NCBI RefSeq assembly: GCF_020283565.1
Contig: NC_060064.1
Span: 27,424,337 to 27,488,336 of the forward strand
Reading direction: 5' to 3'
DNA from: Trifolium pratense
Taxonomy: Eukaryota; Streptophyta; Magnoliopsida; Fabales; Fabaceae
Length of the DNA stretch: 64,000 nucleotides
Made by a program: the position numbers and the translations under genes. Each line of letters starts with the position of its first letter. The first letter of the stretch is position 1. This document shows positions 23,965 through 35,600 of this stretch, one piece after another. The notes below the pieces were generated by a model. That model saw nothing but the letters and a program-made list of their open reading frames with translations, did no database searches and was not told where the DNA came from.

Positions 23965-24372
23965 CTCCCTCAGTTCCTTTTTATTTTCCGTTTTAGAAAA
24001 AAATATTTGTTTCAAATTACTTGTCATTTTGATAATTTAAGGTTATATTTTGTCTATTATACCCTCATGTAAATTCATTTAAGGTTATATTTTGTCTATT
24101 ATACTCTCGTATAAATTCCAAATATTTAGAAGTAGTTGTTGAAACCGTAAAAGATTTAATATATATTTAGGAAACAAAAATATTTTTTTGTACATAACAT
24201 ATTAATTTTTTTTTACATAATATATTAAATTTATTGGAAAGAGAAAGTGTGTGCAAAAAAAATATTGGTGAATTAAAATAAGGGTATAATAGGAAGATAA
24301 GGTGCAAAAATACACTTTCTTAATTTATTATTTTTTTTCTCTAAAACGACAAATAAAAAGAAACGTAAGGAG
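23965..24372. mobile_element. Stowaway/mariner-like MITE
   Basis: Terminal inverted repeats CTCCCTCAGTTCCTTTTTAT (left) and, in reverse complement, CTCCTTACGTTTCTTTTTAT (right), flanked by TA on both sides. This is the CTCCCTC-type terminus of plant mariner MITEs. An internal direct repeat, AAGGTTATATTTTGTCTATT, occurs twice (from 24040 and 24081). Confidence 0.75.
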
Positions 24373-24624
24373 TAAAAAAAAAAATAACAGATATCGGTTG
24401 CAGTAACAATACTAACAGATATCCATTGCAATATCATAACACAGCCCCAAAAGAAGTAAATAACTAACATATAATCCTAATCTATATATTCGAGCTACAC
24501 TTGGATCATATATATAAAAAAATTGTATAGTTTCTTCATAAAAAATATATCCCTATTAAGAATTATGTTTCCCTTGTTATCTATGAGTGATGCAATTGAA
24601 TCCCATATAAGAAGTTAAGATCAA

Positions 24625-24728
24625 CTAGCAAGAGGATTTAGCACTTGTCCCACAAAGAGAATTGTTTGGGTCAGCTACAGAGTCTATTCTTGGAATCCTC
24701 TCTATCATTTCAGCACTCCTCCCTATCA
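24625..24728 (-). pseudogene. C-terminal exon-like scrap
   Basis: On the minus strand about 30 residues read SAEMIERIPRIDSVADPNNS and onward to a TAG at 24627-24625, preceded by a possible acceptor. The composition is protein-like and unlike the surrounding DNA, but the family is not recognised and there are no partner exons. Confidence 0.25.
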
Positions 24729-26279
24729 TTTATTATTGTTGAATTATGATGCATATTTTTAGATATTTTAGAATATATTAGTAAATTGTAGAATAACTTA
24801 GCCTTGATGTACATATCTAGAATTTTCTATATCATACTTTCTTTTTTTTTGTGAAGAAATTTTTCTATAACATTTTAGTAGTGCATTAGACTAAATAAGT
24901 TTTGATTTTTGCTTATATATTTAAGACCGAAGCGGAGGGTATATATTATTATGTTTGACTAAGTTTATAATTGAATTATAAAAATTTGTATATTGGTTTT
25001 TTAGTGGAAAGATATTTTTGTCCTTTCAAAAATTAAACACATTTTTCTCTCTTCTATTTTTCGCTTTTTTATCTTATACCAATCAATTCAATAAATCTAT
25101 CATATTTCTCATATTTTTCTCTCTTTTTATAGTCTCTCTTACCTATTTCTCTCTTCTGACTTTCTTCTCAGAGCTAAACACACCCTTAGTTTTATTGTGG
25201 CTTACTTGAATTTGCTGCAAAATGATTTGTTAATTGGGTTACACGTTTTGTCAACAAAAAAAAAAAGAAGGGTTAGTATTTTGTTGATTTGTTTGAACTT
25301 TTGGTTTGGTTCGATAACATATAGTGCTCACAAAGTATTTGCGGAAAGTTCTCATTGAAGGAAAATTCAAATTTTTGGTCATCACTTATCTCTTTTGATT
25401 ATTTTTTCTTTGGATAATATTTTCTTTGTATTGGTTTCTCTCTTTGATTGTTTTTCTCGGTTGGTTCCTAAGAACCCTTCCCACGTGTCACAATCGCGGA
25501 ACTCCTTTTAATTCTTGTTGTCAAAAGAACAAAGTTCAAAACAATCAAAGAGTTCACACGATTTGGTTCTTCTATCTGCTTATTCTCTCTAATGATTTCT
25601 CCTTGTTTGAATGCTTCTCTCTGATGTTTTCTCTCTTATCTCGCTAGAGTTATGGGTAAAAGTGTGTGTTGTTATAACACCTTTGAGTTATGACAATTTA
25701 AAATTTAAGTTGATGCGCCGACTTTGGGTTATACTTTATTATTCTCCATCTTTGTAATCTTGGTTAGGTTAAATTACTACGTTCAAAAAAGTGTGTTGAT
25801 AAATTGAAGCGTACAATTAACTAGTTAGTTTGCTCGGTTTATTAATCAGTACACGTAGACTGTAGTTTAATCCGTCACTCGTTACCACGACGGTAGGCCA
25901 TTAGCCTACCATAAAAAATTGATAGGGCGGAAATTTGAATCATGCATCGCCAACACAAATTAAGGCCGTGTGTTCCGACGAGTTATCATGAATCATCAAA
26001 GTATCGGGCAGAGTCTGCGCGACCTTTTATCTAATAAATGTGTCACTTCCAAAAGTCAGAGTTTGTTGCACGTATTAGCTATAAAATTATTATGGTTATC
26101 CGAGTAGTAGATACCATCAAACAACTGAGCACATTATTTAAATAAGACTTGAAAGATAAGTACGTATATATACAAGTTGTCAGGGTTCATTTGTTAAGGA
26201 TATTCAATGGCTAGTTTTCTCCGGTAGTCATCATCATCATCTTAATTTAGACATGATGTCTTAGAATACATGCATTCTT

Positions 26280-26409
26280 CCCTTTGTATTCAATATTCAA
26301 CTAAGATCTCTTGTTCATCCTTCAAGACTTTTTCAAAGTGGGAAGATATCACCACTTTGCAACGTGGTGCTCCACTTCAGCTGTTTCCATCTTCTCCACC
26401 TTTCTCAAG
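26280..26409 (+). pseudogene. Orphan first-exon-like segment
   Basis: ATG at 26280 opens about 43 Ser- and Phe-rich residues (MHSSLCIQYSTKISCSSF, then TFSKWEDITTLQRGAPLQL), ending at a good donor CTCAAGGTGAAAA. It resembles a transit-peptide exon. No downstream exon was found before PME4. Confidence 0.25.
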
Positions 26410-26539
26410 GTGAAAATTTGTCTCTCACCATTCATTTTGCTTAAACTTTCTTAAGCTCAATTAAGGCAGCGAAAGTCAAAAGCAATTTTTTTAATTTTTT
26501 TATTATTATTATTATATATATAAATGGATGGATTATAGC

Positions 26540-26989
26540 ATAATTGTGATAAGTCAAATCAAATAGTTTGAATAATCTTCCCTTCTACGGTACAATACGG
26601 ACAAACAGTGTTGTCAATAGCATGCTGCAGTCACCGCGTTACAATAGTGTAGTAGAGCAGCCCCTGGCTGCTACAAGGCATGTAGTTTGGGAGGACTTAG
26701 TGTAGCTTAATCTAAATGCTCATATGAGGTATGACGCTATTGAGGCCGCAGCAAATTAAGCTTAGAGCTTTTAGATTAAGCTATTTTATGAGATTTGCAA
26801 TTAAAAAAATCATATGAACATTTGGGCTTTTCCTGTCATGCAGCATATCTAACCTTCTCACTGGTTAGTCATAGCTAGTTGTCGAGTTTTTATGTATCAC
26901 TATCTTGTAAAAATTATATAAACTGTCCTGTATAAAAATTTCAAAATAGTAATTATCCCCCTATATGCTATCTCGCTAGTTGTCCTCAG
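26540..26989. repeat. PME 3'-flank block shared with 13.5 and 17.3 kb
   Basis: ATCAAATAGTTTGAATAATC at 26559-26578 recurs at about 17354, and GTAGNGGAGCAGCCCCTGG-type sequence follows in both. From 26780 the block matches 13560-13790. It documents duplication of the intergenic unit. Confidence 0.6.
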
Positions 26990-27629
26990 TAGAGGTGGGA
27001 ACAGGTCAGGCCGGCCTACCGGGCCTTAAGGCCCAGCCTACACAGGCTCAGGCCAGGTCAGCCTATTTCTTTAAATAGAGCAGGCCAAGACTTTTTTATA
27101 AGCCTATTTAGCTAAAAAGGCCAGGCCGCAGGCCATTAAAAAAGCCTTTGAGGCCTATTAGGCCGGCCTATTTAACTTAATATGAATGATATTTTTACTA
27201 AGATTATAATTTATATATTAAAATTTGTACTTTGGTTAAATTATAAATCTATTAACTTTTTAAGTAGTTTAAATTTATTAATCTACATTCGTTTTTAACA
27301 TATATAAATGTATTATTATAAACTAGAATTAAAATATGATGACATATATAGTCAAAATTTCTAAAATATCATGTTAAATATCAAAATGAACATTGGTTTA
27401 TTCGTTCATAAGTATATTTAAAAAAAATATAATTATTTATTTAAATATGTTCATATGAAATAGGCTTTTAAACAGGCCAACGGGCCACATCAGGCTTTCA
27501 AAAGACCAGGCTCAGGCCTAAAAATTAGGCCTATGATAGGCCACAGACCAGGCTCAGGTCTTAGATTTTTTGACAGGCCAGGCCCAGGCTTGGCAAAGCC
27601 TAGCTCGGCCTAGCCTATTCCCACCTCTA
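26990..27629. mobile_element. hAT MITE, 640 bp, with 8-bp target duplication
   Basis: Ends TAGAGGTGGGAACAGG and, in reverse complement, TAGAGGTGGGAATAGG. Flanked by GTCCTCAG (26982-26989 and 27630-27637). Terminal and subterminal parts are rich in AGGCC repeats; the middle is very AT-rich. The TAGAGGTGG terminus plus 8-bp duplication is the hAT signature. The paralogous site at 13.79 kb lacks it. Confidence 0.9.
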
Positions 27630-28591
27630 GTCCTCAGCCACTTTGATCAATCTGTAGTTTGGACACTTATTTGTGTTTATTTTTATATGAATGGATTAAT
27701 AAATTGCTTTGATCAGTAGTCAAATATGAAGTTTTTGTCTTCAGTGATATAGGTAATGCATTAGTTGCTTGACATGGTTGGTGGACCATGAGCTCATATA
27801 TATATTTAGTGCTTAATTTGCCCTCGCGTCTTAAGGCAGTATGCAACAGCGAATTGCTGAAAATAGAAGTTTTTTTGCATTCCACTTTGCTAAAGTGCTA
27901 TAGAGGTTTATTACTCGAACTGACTGGTTACGTGCGTGTATATAGCAATGTTAACATGGCTCCTATCATCTTTTCTAGTTGCACATTTTGGTCTTCCAAA
28001 TATATATTTAACACTTTGATTTTAGCATATTTCATTCATAAAACAAAGTTACAGTTGGTCTGGATATTAGAATCTAGATGATAATGTGTAGTAATTTGTT
28101 CTTTACATGTAAGATAAATTATCTAGAAGTTTTTCTTGTAACTATGTAGTGTACTTCAACTACTCTGTACTTTAGATTACCGACTCTTTTACTTGGTGTT
28201 ATCTTTAATTGTACATGAGATATCGTAAGAGTTTCACCTTATAATCTCGAGGAACAGAGTTCAAATTCTTTGGAACGGTTGTAAAATGACAATTAAAGTT
28301 ACTTCAATTAGTTAATAATAATTTCCACCATTTCCCAAATTGTTTTATGAAATTCTCAGAGAGAAATTATACATGAATTTCCGCATGCATCAAAAGCATT
28401 GGGAAATTAATCTAAAAAGTCTTGTTGAGATTTAAAACTAGGAGAAGTTAAGACAATATTTATTGTAACAACCTGTGTTAGGAAATTTTACTAATTAACC
28501 TCATTCTGCCATAAAGCATAATGTTTCTGTTTTATTTCTTGCAATTCCACTCATCAGAAACATAACAGAACATGCTCTCCGGAGTTCATTT

Positions 28592-30334
28592 CTACAGACC
28601 TTCGATGAAGGCCACTCCTGTATTCTTTAACCAAACATTTCCTTGGATGAGTTGTGCTACGGTAAACTTGCTAGCCTCTGCAGCAGTTTTGATGATATGA
28701 TAGCCAGGCCAAGTCACTCTCTTGCTGGTACCAGCACCAGCTCCACTGTTCAAGTACTCTCCGTAATACAATGTTTTGAGAAAGTCCTTGCTTGCGGCAT
28801 CCCATTCAGCCCATCCTGCCGGGTCAATATGGCTGTCCACGACGGATTGCAGCACAACTGTTCTGGAGTATTTCTTCCATGGGCGGCCGAGGTATGTTTT
28901 TATGGTTCCTTGCACAGGCTTGAGGTCTGAGCTTGGTATTATGTTACATTGCTGAATTGAAGTTGCAGTGTTCTGGTTTGGGTCTTCTCGACCTTGGGCT
29001 GTGACCATGTTTTTTTGATTGCTCATGGGCTTTCGGGCCACGAGATTGCTCTTCTGGAACACAACTGCTGCATTTCCAAAGATGAAGTCAACGGTACCAG
29101 TAATGTAGGAGTCACGGTAAAATTGCCGGTTGGAGTGTGCATAGAGCGTGTCTTGAAATGCATCAATTTTGCAGCGGTTGATCACGGATTGATCAGCGCC
29201 AACGCGAAGAGCAACTGCCTGGTGCTTCTCTGGGCCTGCCGTGTTTTGGAACCTAATGTCCTGAGCTATAAACCCATCTCCAACAGCAGCTACAAAACCA
29301 AATTATACGTGAATCAAAATACTTATGTCATAGAGAAATGGTAAAGACAAAATAGGGGAAAAATCCATACCAACAGTTGCACTTTTGAAGGTGGTTGTTC
29401 CATCAATGAAATTTAAGCTGCCTGTGATTATTGTTGCATCCATACCATCACCAACAAGCATCACATTCGTCTTTTTCTTACCAATTTCTACATTCTCTTT
29501 GTAGATTCCCTTTTTCACATAGATAACGTACCTTGCCTTACCGTTGTCCGGTGCAGATGCCACAGCCTCAGCTACTGTCTTGAACTTGCCGCTCCCATCC
29601 TTAGCCACCACAACATTGGCCTTTATGTCCCCAACTGAAGATTCCAAAAGCCTTCGATCCTTGCTTGTTACCCACGAGGGAAAATCCCCATTAAGCGATT
29701 CATCAATGAATCCGCTGTGATCCTTTCGAGGTAAAGCGGCAACTAGCACGGCAAGAGAAGATCTAGCCCTGGATATCAAGTCCTGAAGATCACTTTCCAT
29801 TACAACCCGAGATGTACCTTCTAAACCATCCAAACAAGTTGCATGATTAGTGAGCACACTACTTAGCCACATGTGTGCATCTTGCTGTGAGTCAGTGTTA
29901 TCTTTTGTTAGAGTCAACACTGAGTCCCAAATTCTATCCATGGACAAGTCCATTAGTTGCTCACAGTCATTCAAAGCCATTTCCTCTCTACGGTTGTTAA
30001 TTCGGCGTTTGATAACATTGGCCGTGTCCATGGCTTTTTGAATGTGTGTGGTAGACTTGGTTAATAAAGATATGAGTGTGCTCAATTTGTGGTCTTTTGT
30101 GTTGGCCAAGGTTGAACCTTGAACCACTTCTGATACATGAGTTAAGCATGATTTTGTATCAATAGCATGATCACACAGATTGGGAGCTGAGGAGAGGTTG
30201 AAGGATATTGGTTTGTTGAGATGAGAAAAAATAAGGGCTGATGAGCTTATGATAGCAATTAAAGTGATGATTAACCAAAATGTTTTTGGAATTGATTTTC
30301 TAGGCTTTTCTAGCAAAGATACATTGGTAGCCAT
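28592..30334 (-). CDS. Pectinesterase/pectinesterase inhibitor (PME4 of array)
   Basis: Exon 1 is 30334-29371, exon 2 is 29289-28592; intron 81 bp, phase 1, GT/AG. Product 553 aa. Signal anchor near residues 18-36, PMEI domain with four Cys, RRLL processing motif, then QAV, QDTL, DFIFG and LGRPWK all present. Specific differences from sisters include DIRFQNTAG before the first catalytic Gln and LPRKDHSGF before the processing site. The upstream 600 bp resembles that of PME5 (for example CAAATGTT...AAAGTGGAAGACATT at about 30884 and a matching stretch at about 36030), so PME4 and PME5 form a second related pair. Function as for PME1. Confidence 0.95.
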
Positions 30335-30425
30335 ACTGATAGCTAGTTAGTAAAGTACTGACTACTGGTTTTGCTTACTCTGATCTTTGTTAACTTCATT
30401 ATCATCTTATATATAGGCAAAATAA
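30335..30425 (-). promoter_or_regulatory. PME4 core promoter
   Basis: The conserved block TCTGATCTTTGTTAACTTC and a minus-strand TATA box (TATATATAAG) about 75-80 bp upstream of the ATG match the other PME promoters. Confidence 0.55.
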
Positions 30426-30616
30426 TATTCTAATTTGTAGATAAGGATTACAAATCCAATGTCCGCATGTGGTTTTTATTTTTTATATAATTAATATGTA
30501 CCTTAAAGGTATGAAACTGAGATCTAAAATTTGATTAGTTTTGTCTTTGTGTAATTCAATGTAAATTATAAAGTATGGCTGCTGGTGGAATTTGACTATT
30601 GGTCGTATGTTTGATT

Positions 30617-30670
30617 AATAAATCAAAGGTAATCCAAAAATAAATAAATAAATAAATAAATCAAAGGTAA
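30617..30670. repeat. Micro-insertion with 16-bp direct repeats
   Basis: AATAAATCAAAGGTAA at 30617-30632 and 30655-30670 flanks TCCAAAAATAAATAAATA and a few more bases; the tail is an AAAT repeat rather than pure A. Confidence 0.7.
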
Positions 30671-31019
30671 AGATTATATGCAAACTAATAAATTATGAGT
30701 TTATTAAAATAACAATTTTAACCTTTTCACTTTATACTTTATTTTCCACGATCCAAATTCAATTTTTTATTAGCAAGTGGTTTGTGGTGCCAGGTTCACA
30801 GTATGTATTAGTAGTATTATTAAATGAATCATTACAAGACAGAATAAATGTTCTTGTTAAATGAAAGTGGAAGACAAATGTTCTAATATAATTGCAAAGA
30901 AAGTGGAAGACATTATTACACAAGTTTTTAATTTACCCCCATCTTTTTTTGTTATAACCCGATAATGACATTCATGATATTTTGTTAATTGAGTTAGAAC
31001 TAATGGACGGTGTTTCTGC

Positions 31020-31139
31020 AAGCTTAGTTCAGTTAGTAGAGATACTGTATTTTATATATAGGGGTTGAAGTTCAAATCCCGCAAACCCCACTTATCCACT
31101 TTCTAGCCACTATACCACTGGACAAAAAAGAAAAAAAAA
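31020..31139 (+). mobile_element. SINE with tRNA-like A and B boxes
   Basis: A box TTAGTTCAGTTAGTAGAG and B box AAGTTCAAATCCC at tRNA-like spacing, with an A-rich tail. Flanked by TAATGGACG (31011-31019 and 31140-31148). Confidence 0.8.
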
Positions 31140-31184
31140 TAATGGACGAACATTTTATTTATTAATAATAGTGTAAATATTTTT

Positions 31185-32990
31185 CCTCGTGACGTCTCAG
31201 AATGTCACCGTGAGAGAAGCGCGGGGCAGAATGGTGAGGGGTGGTCTTGGGAGTTGGAGTGGCCGAGGCCGAGTTTCCAATGGGAAGAAGACTTAGGGGG
31301 CGTTTGTTTCAAGGTTGTTAATTTTACTCCCAGGAATCATATTCCCAGGAAATAATAATGGGAACTTTATTCCCAGGTATTTTAAAAAAAACATGTTTGG
31401 TTCATATTAACTACATTCCTAGGAATTATTGATAAAAGTGGGTAAAAGAGAAGTTATTGGAAGTTATTTAAAATGTATTCCCATTTTCATGGGAACTTTT
31501 CTTTCCCACCCATTTCCTTGGGAATAAAATTATGGGAATAAGAGAAGTTATTGGAAGTTATTTTATTCCAAGGAAACTTCATATCCAGGAATAATTTCAT
31601 GTCAACCTTGTAACAAACATGAGTATATTTATTCCAACCCATATATTCCCAGGAATATTATTCCTAACCTTGAAACAAACACCCCCTTAGTAGTGAGGTT
31701 ATTTGATTTGCCGAATTCAGTAACTTTGCCTTCAAATGATGACTGTTGGGGGTGGGCTCCAAATCTCGATGGTCTGTTTTCGGGCAAAACTACCTACTGC
31801 TGGCTTGCTAGGGAGGTGTTGGATATCTTCAAAAATATTTGGGATAGTCCAGCCCCGTCTAAAGTTGTTGGTTTTTCTTGGCAATTACTGCACAATCGTC
31901 TTCAAACGAGACTGAATTTGGAGAAATGCCGGGATCAAGCATATCAATCAATGGTAGTTTACAGAACAAAGTTCCTTCAATGACTCTTGTGCACTGGAGA
32001 AAAGAAGAAATGACTGAAAATATTTTTTAGACAGAATTTGACTCATGTTAACATGATTCTTGGATGTGTTTGAATGCTCATTTTCTGCCTCATGAGTATC
32101 TCTATTTATAGAGAAACTCATATCAATTGATGAAGGGAAGCAATCCTTGAAAGATATCATGCAATGTTATATGAAACAATGTCATGATTCATTCTTGTTT
32201 TCAAAAGATTCCAAGACTAAACCAAAAGACATTTTGTTTCAATCAAACTATCGCATCCTTTCAAGTATATTTTGGAAAATCTCTCACGGGTGATGGATTT
32301 GGTATGAAATTTAGATGGTTGGAAGTGGTGATTATATTTAACTTATTTGAGGTGTTGAGTTCTCAAGCAAAGACTAAGAAATCAAAAAAGGGTTTTAAGC
32401 TTATTTGGCATACTACCGTCTGGTTGATTTGGACGGCCCGGAATGAAAAAAAATTCAAAAATAATTGTGTTGATTGGAGACAGGTTGTGGAGGAAATCAA
32501 AACCACATCTTGGCGATGGTGTCTTGGGAAGCAAGATACGTGTCCATGCATGCTGAATGAATGGTGTTGGGAGCCCTGTATGTGCTTCGAGAGATAGCTT
32601 TGACTTTGAGGATTGCGTGCCGGTTTTTTGCCTGTTTTGGTGCGGATGTATTTCGTCAGAGAGCTTTTGTTTGCTGGTTTTTTACTGGTTTTTTGTTTGT
32701 TTTTGCTTGCTGGTTGGTGTTTTTGGTTGTGCAGATCGGTGGATTTTGTAGGAGTGATTGGTACTTTGTTGTTTCCTTGTTTTCTGTTGGTTATAGGCTG
32801 ATGAGGCTTCCCTTTTGTGCCTTCACAGTTTCTGGTCTGTGTGTTTGTTGATGCTCCATTTTTTGCCTCAGTTTTTGTCTAGGCCGGGGGACTTGTTTCT
32901 CTTGTACTAACTTTGCCATACAGACACTTCTTGTGCTTGGTGTGTGCTTTATTTATACATTTATTTGTTTTAAAATAAAAAAAAATAAAA
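31185..32990 (+). pseudogene. LINE (L1-type) ORF2 3' part with poly(A) tail, interrupted
   Basis: A non-LTR retrotransposon remnant. 5' of the nested MITE the frame reads WSWELEWPRPSFQWEEDL; after it VRLFDLPNSVTLPSNDDCWG and FSGKTTYCWLAREVLD, then SPAPSKVVGFSWQLLHNRLQ, the zinc-knuckle (zf-RVT) end of LINE ORF2. About 31940-32250 looks like a further foreign insert. The frame resumes as HTTVWLIWTARNEKKFKNN and ends CWEPCMCFER with TAG at about 32596. A T- and G-rich 3' UTR and an A-rich tail (about 32970-33000) follow. No intact element remains. Confidence 0.75.
31296..31686. mobile_element. PIF/Harbinger-like MITE nested in LINE
   Basis: Inverted ends GGGGGCGTTTGTTTCAAGGT and, in reverse complement, GGGGGTGTTTGTTTCAAGGT; TTA duplicated at both sides (31293-31295 and 31687-31689). 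Removing the element and one TTA leaves the LINE frame continuous (EEDL followed by VVRLFDLPN), so the insertion site is certain. Confidence 0.9.
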
Positions 32991-33084
32991 AATAAAAATA
33001 TATATATATAGATATTAGTATTAGCTCTATTTGGCATAGCTAAACCTGTAATTTATAACGGGTAGTTTATAATAGATAAATTTG

Positions 33085-33208
33085 AAACACATCGCATTAT
33101 ATATGTAGGGGTTGGAGTTTGAATCTCGAATTCTCCACTTATTCACCTTTCACCACCTTAAGGATGAAATTTTTAGCCACTATTAGGCTACTTAAACAAA
33201 AAAAAAAT
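33085..33208 (+). mobile_element. SINE fragment
   Basis: GTAGGGGTTGGAGTTTGAAT with a B-box-like core, followed by TCCACTTATTCACC, AGCCACTATTAGGCTACT and an A tail. It matches the 3' part of the SINE at 31020-31139. Confidence 0.55.
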
Positions 33209-33654
33209 ATTCAAAAGACTTTAAGGTGGAGATTTCGTAACACTAGTCTATCACCTATTTTTTTTCCATAGTGTTTTCTGAAACAGAACTTGCAGTAGTT
33301 TTTTTAAAAAAAAAATTTTTTGGTCAAGTGTGAAGAGAGCATCAAATTATACGGATCTCAATCTGACCAGATAATTTATTGTTTAACAGTTGGTGGGAAT
33401 TTGAATCTATGTCTTGTCAGGAAGAAATTATAGTATGATTTTCCACTTATGTCAAAAGCATTGGGAAATTCCTGCATCATTCTGAAAAGCTTTGTTTATG
33501 AGATTAAAGAGTTTAGATGATCACTGGAATATTTAAAATTAGATAGCGGGAAGCAATTGGATAAAGTAAAGACAAGTTTATTTTCCAGACCTGAAGAATT
33601 CATTACAACATGAGGCATTCTATTTTATTTCGTGCGAAACGTCTAAAACATAGT

Positions 33655-33767
33655 GTATGTTTGGTTCCACTTCTAGAGTGACCAATATTGATTCTAACTT
33701 GTTTGGTTCAATTTTACAGTATCAATTCTGCCAAAATCAATTTTTCTCACAGTAGAACCAAACAAAC
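33655..33767. mobile_element. Tiny TIR element in PME5 3' region
   Basis: 113 bp with ends GTATGTTTGGTTC and, in reverse complement, GTTTGTTTGGTTC, flanked by ACATAGT (33648-33654 and 33768-33774). It lies 33 bp beyond the PME5 stop. Sister genes keep an unbroken CGTCTGAAACATATCAGTAC at this site. Confidence 0.8.
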
Positions 33768-33799
33768 ACATAGTAGTACACACTTGCCAGAGCCAATTT

Positions 33800-35538
33800 C
33801 TACAAGCCTTCAATGAAGGCTACTCCTGTGTTCTTCAACCAAACATTACCTTGGATGAGTTGTGCTACTGTAAACTTGCTAGCCTCTGCAGCAGTTTTGA
33901 TAATATGATAACCAGGCCAAGTCACTCTCTTGCCGGTACCAGCACCTGCTCCGCTGTTCATGTACTCTCCGTAATACAATGTTTGCAGAAAGTCTTTACT
34001 AGCAGCATCCCATTCAGCCCATCCTGCAGGGTCAATGTGGCTATCCACGACGGACTGCAGCACAACGGTCCTGGAGTATTTCTTCCATGGGCGGCCTAGG
34101 TATGTTTTAATAGAGCCTACCACAGGTTTGAGGTCTGAGCTTGGTATTATGTCACATTGTTGAATTGAAGTTGCGGTGTTCTGGTTTGGATCTAGTCGAC
34201 CTTGGGCTGTGACCATGTTGTTTTGGTTGCTCAAAGGCTTTCGGGCCACAAGTTTGCTCTTCTGGAACACAACAGCTGCGTCTCCAAAGATGAAGTCAAC
34301 GGTACCGGTAATGAAGGAGTCACGGTAAAATTGTCGGTTGGAGTGTGTGTAGAGAGTGTCTTGAAATGCGTCAATTTTGCAGCGGTTGATGACAGATTGA
34401 TCAGAGCCAACGCGGAGAGCAACTGCCTGGTGCTTTTCTGGGCCTGCCGTGTTTTGGAATCCAATGTCCTGAGCTATAAACCCATCTCCAACAGCAGCTA
34501 CAAAACCAAATTATACATGAATAAGAACCACTATGTTAAAGGAAAATGGTAAATACAGACTAGAGATAAAGTCATACCAACTGTAGCACTTTGGAAGGTG
34601 CCTGTTCCATCGACGACATTTAAGCTGCCTGTGATTATCGTTGCATCCATACCATCACCGACAAGCATCACATTCGTCTTTTTACTACTGATATCTACTT
34701 TCTCTTTGTAGATTCCCCTTTTCACATAGATAACATACCTTGTCTTACCATTGTCTGGTGCAGATGCCACAGCCTCGACCACAGTCTTGAACTTGCCGCT
34801 CCCATCTTTAGCCACCACAACATTGGCCTTTACGTCCCCAACTGAAGACTCCAAAAGCCTTCTATCCTTACTTGTTACCCAAGAAGGAAATTCCCCATTT
34901 AATGATTCATCAATGAATTCGTCGTGATCCTTTGGAGGTAAAACAGAAACAAGCACAGCAAGCGAAGATCTAGCCCTGGATATCAAGTCCTGAAGATCAC
35001 TTTCCATAACCGCCCGAGATGTACCTTCTAATCCATCCAAGCAAGTTGCATGGTTAGTGAGTACACTACTGAGCCATGTGTGTGCATCTTTCTGTGAGTC
35101 AGTGTTATCTTTAGTTAGAGTCAACACCGAGTCCCAAACTCTATTCATGGACAAGTCCATTAGTTGTTCACAGTCATTCAAAGCAACTTCTTCTCTACGA
35201 CTGTTAATTCGGCGTTTGATAACATTAGCCGTATCCATGGCTTTTTGAATGTGTGTGGTGGACTTGGTTAATAAGGATATGAGTGTACTCAATTTGTGGT
35301 CGTTGGCCAAGGTTGAACCTTGAACCACTTCTGATACATGACTTAAGCATGATTTTGTATCAATAGCATGCTCACACGGATTGGGAGCTGAGGAGAGGTT
35401 GAAGAAGGAGATTGGTTTGTTGAGATGAGAAAAAATAAGTGCTGATGAGCTTATGATGGCAATCAAAGAGATGATTAACCAAAATGTTTTGGGAATGGAT
35501 TTTCTAGGCTTGTCTAGCAAAGACTGTTGTGTAGCCAT
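33800..35538 (-). CDS. Pectinesterase/pectinesterase inhibitor (PME5 of array)
   Basis: Exon 1 is 35538-34578, exon 2 is 34497-33800; intron 80 bp, phase 1, GT/AG. Product 552 aa. Start is the ATG of MATQQSLLDK. PMEI domain with four Cys, RRLL motif, then QAV, QDTL, DFIFG and LGRPWK intact. It lacks two residues in LANDHKLST (sisters read LANTKDHKLST) and has LPPKDHDE rather than LPRKDHDE before the processing site. The QDTL tract is intact here, in contrast to PME3. Its 3' UTR was altered by a 113-bp transposon. Function as for PME1. Confidence 0.95.
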
Positions 35539-35600
35539 ACTGATACTGGTTTTGCTCACTATGACCTTTGTTTACTTCATCATGATCTTATATAGACAAA
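35539..35600 (-). promoter_or_regulatory. PME5 core promoter
   Basis: Conserved block CTCACTATGACCTTTGTTTA and TATATAAGATC on the minus strand 50-60 bp upstream of the ATG, as in the other copies. Confidence 0.55.
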
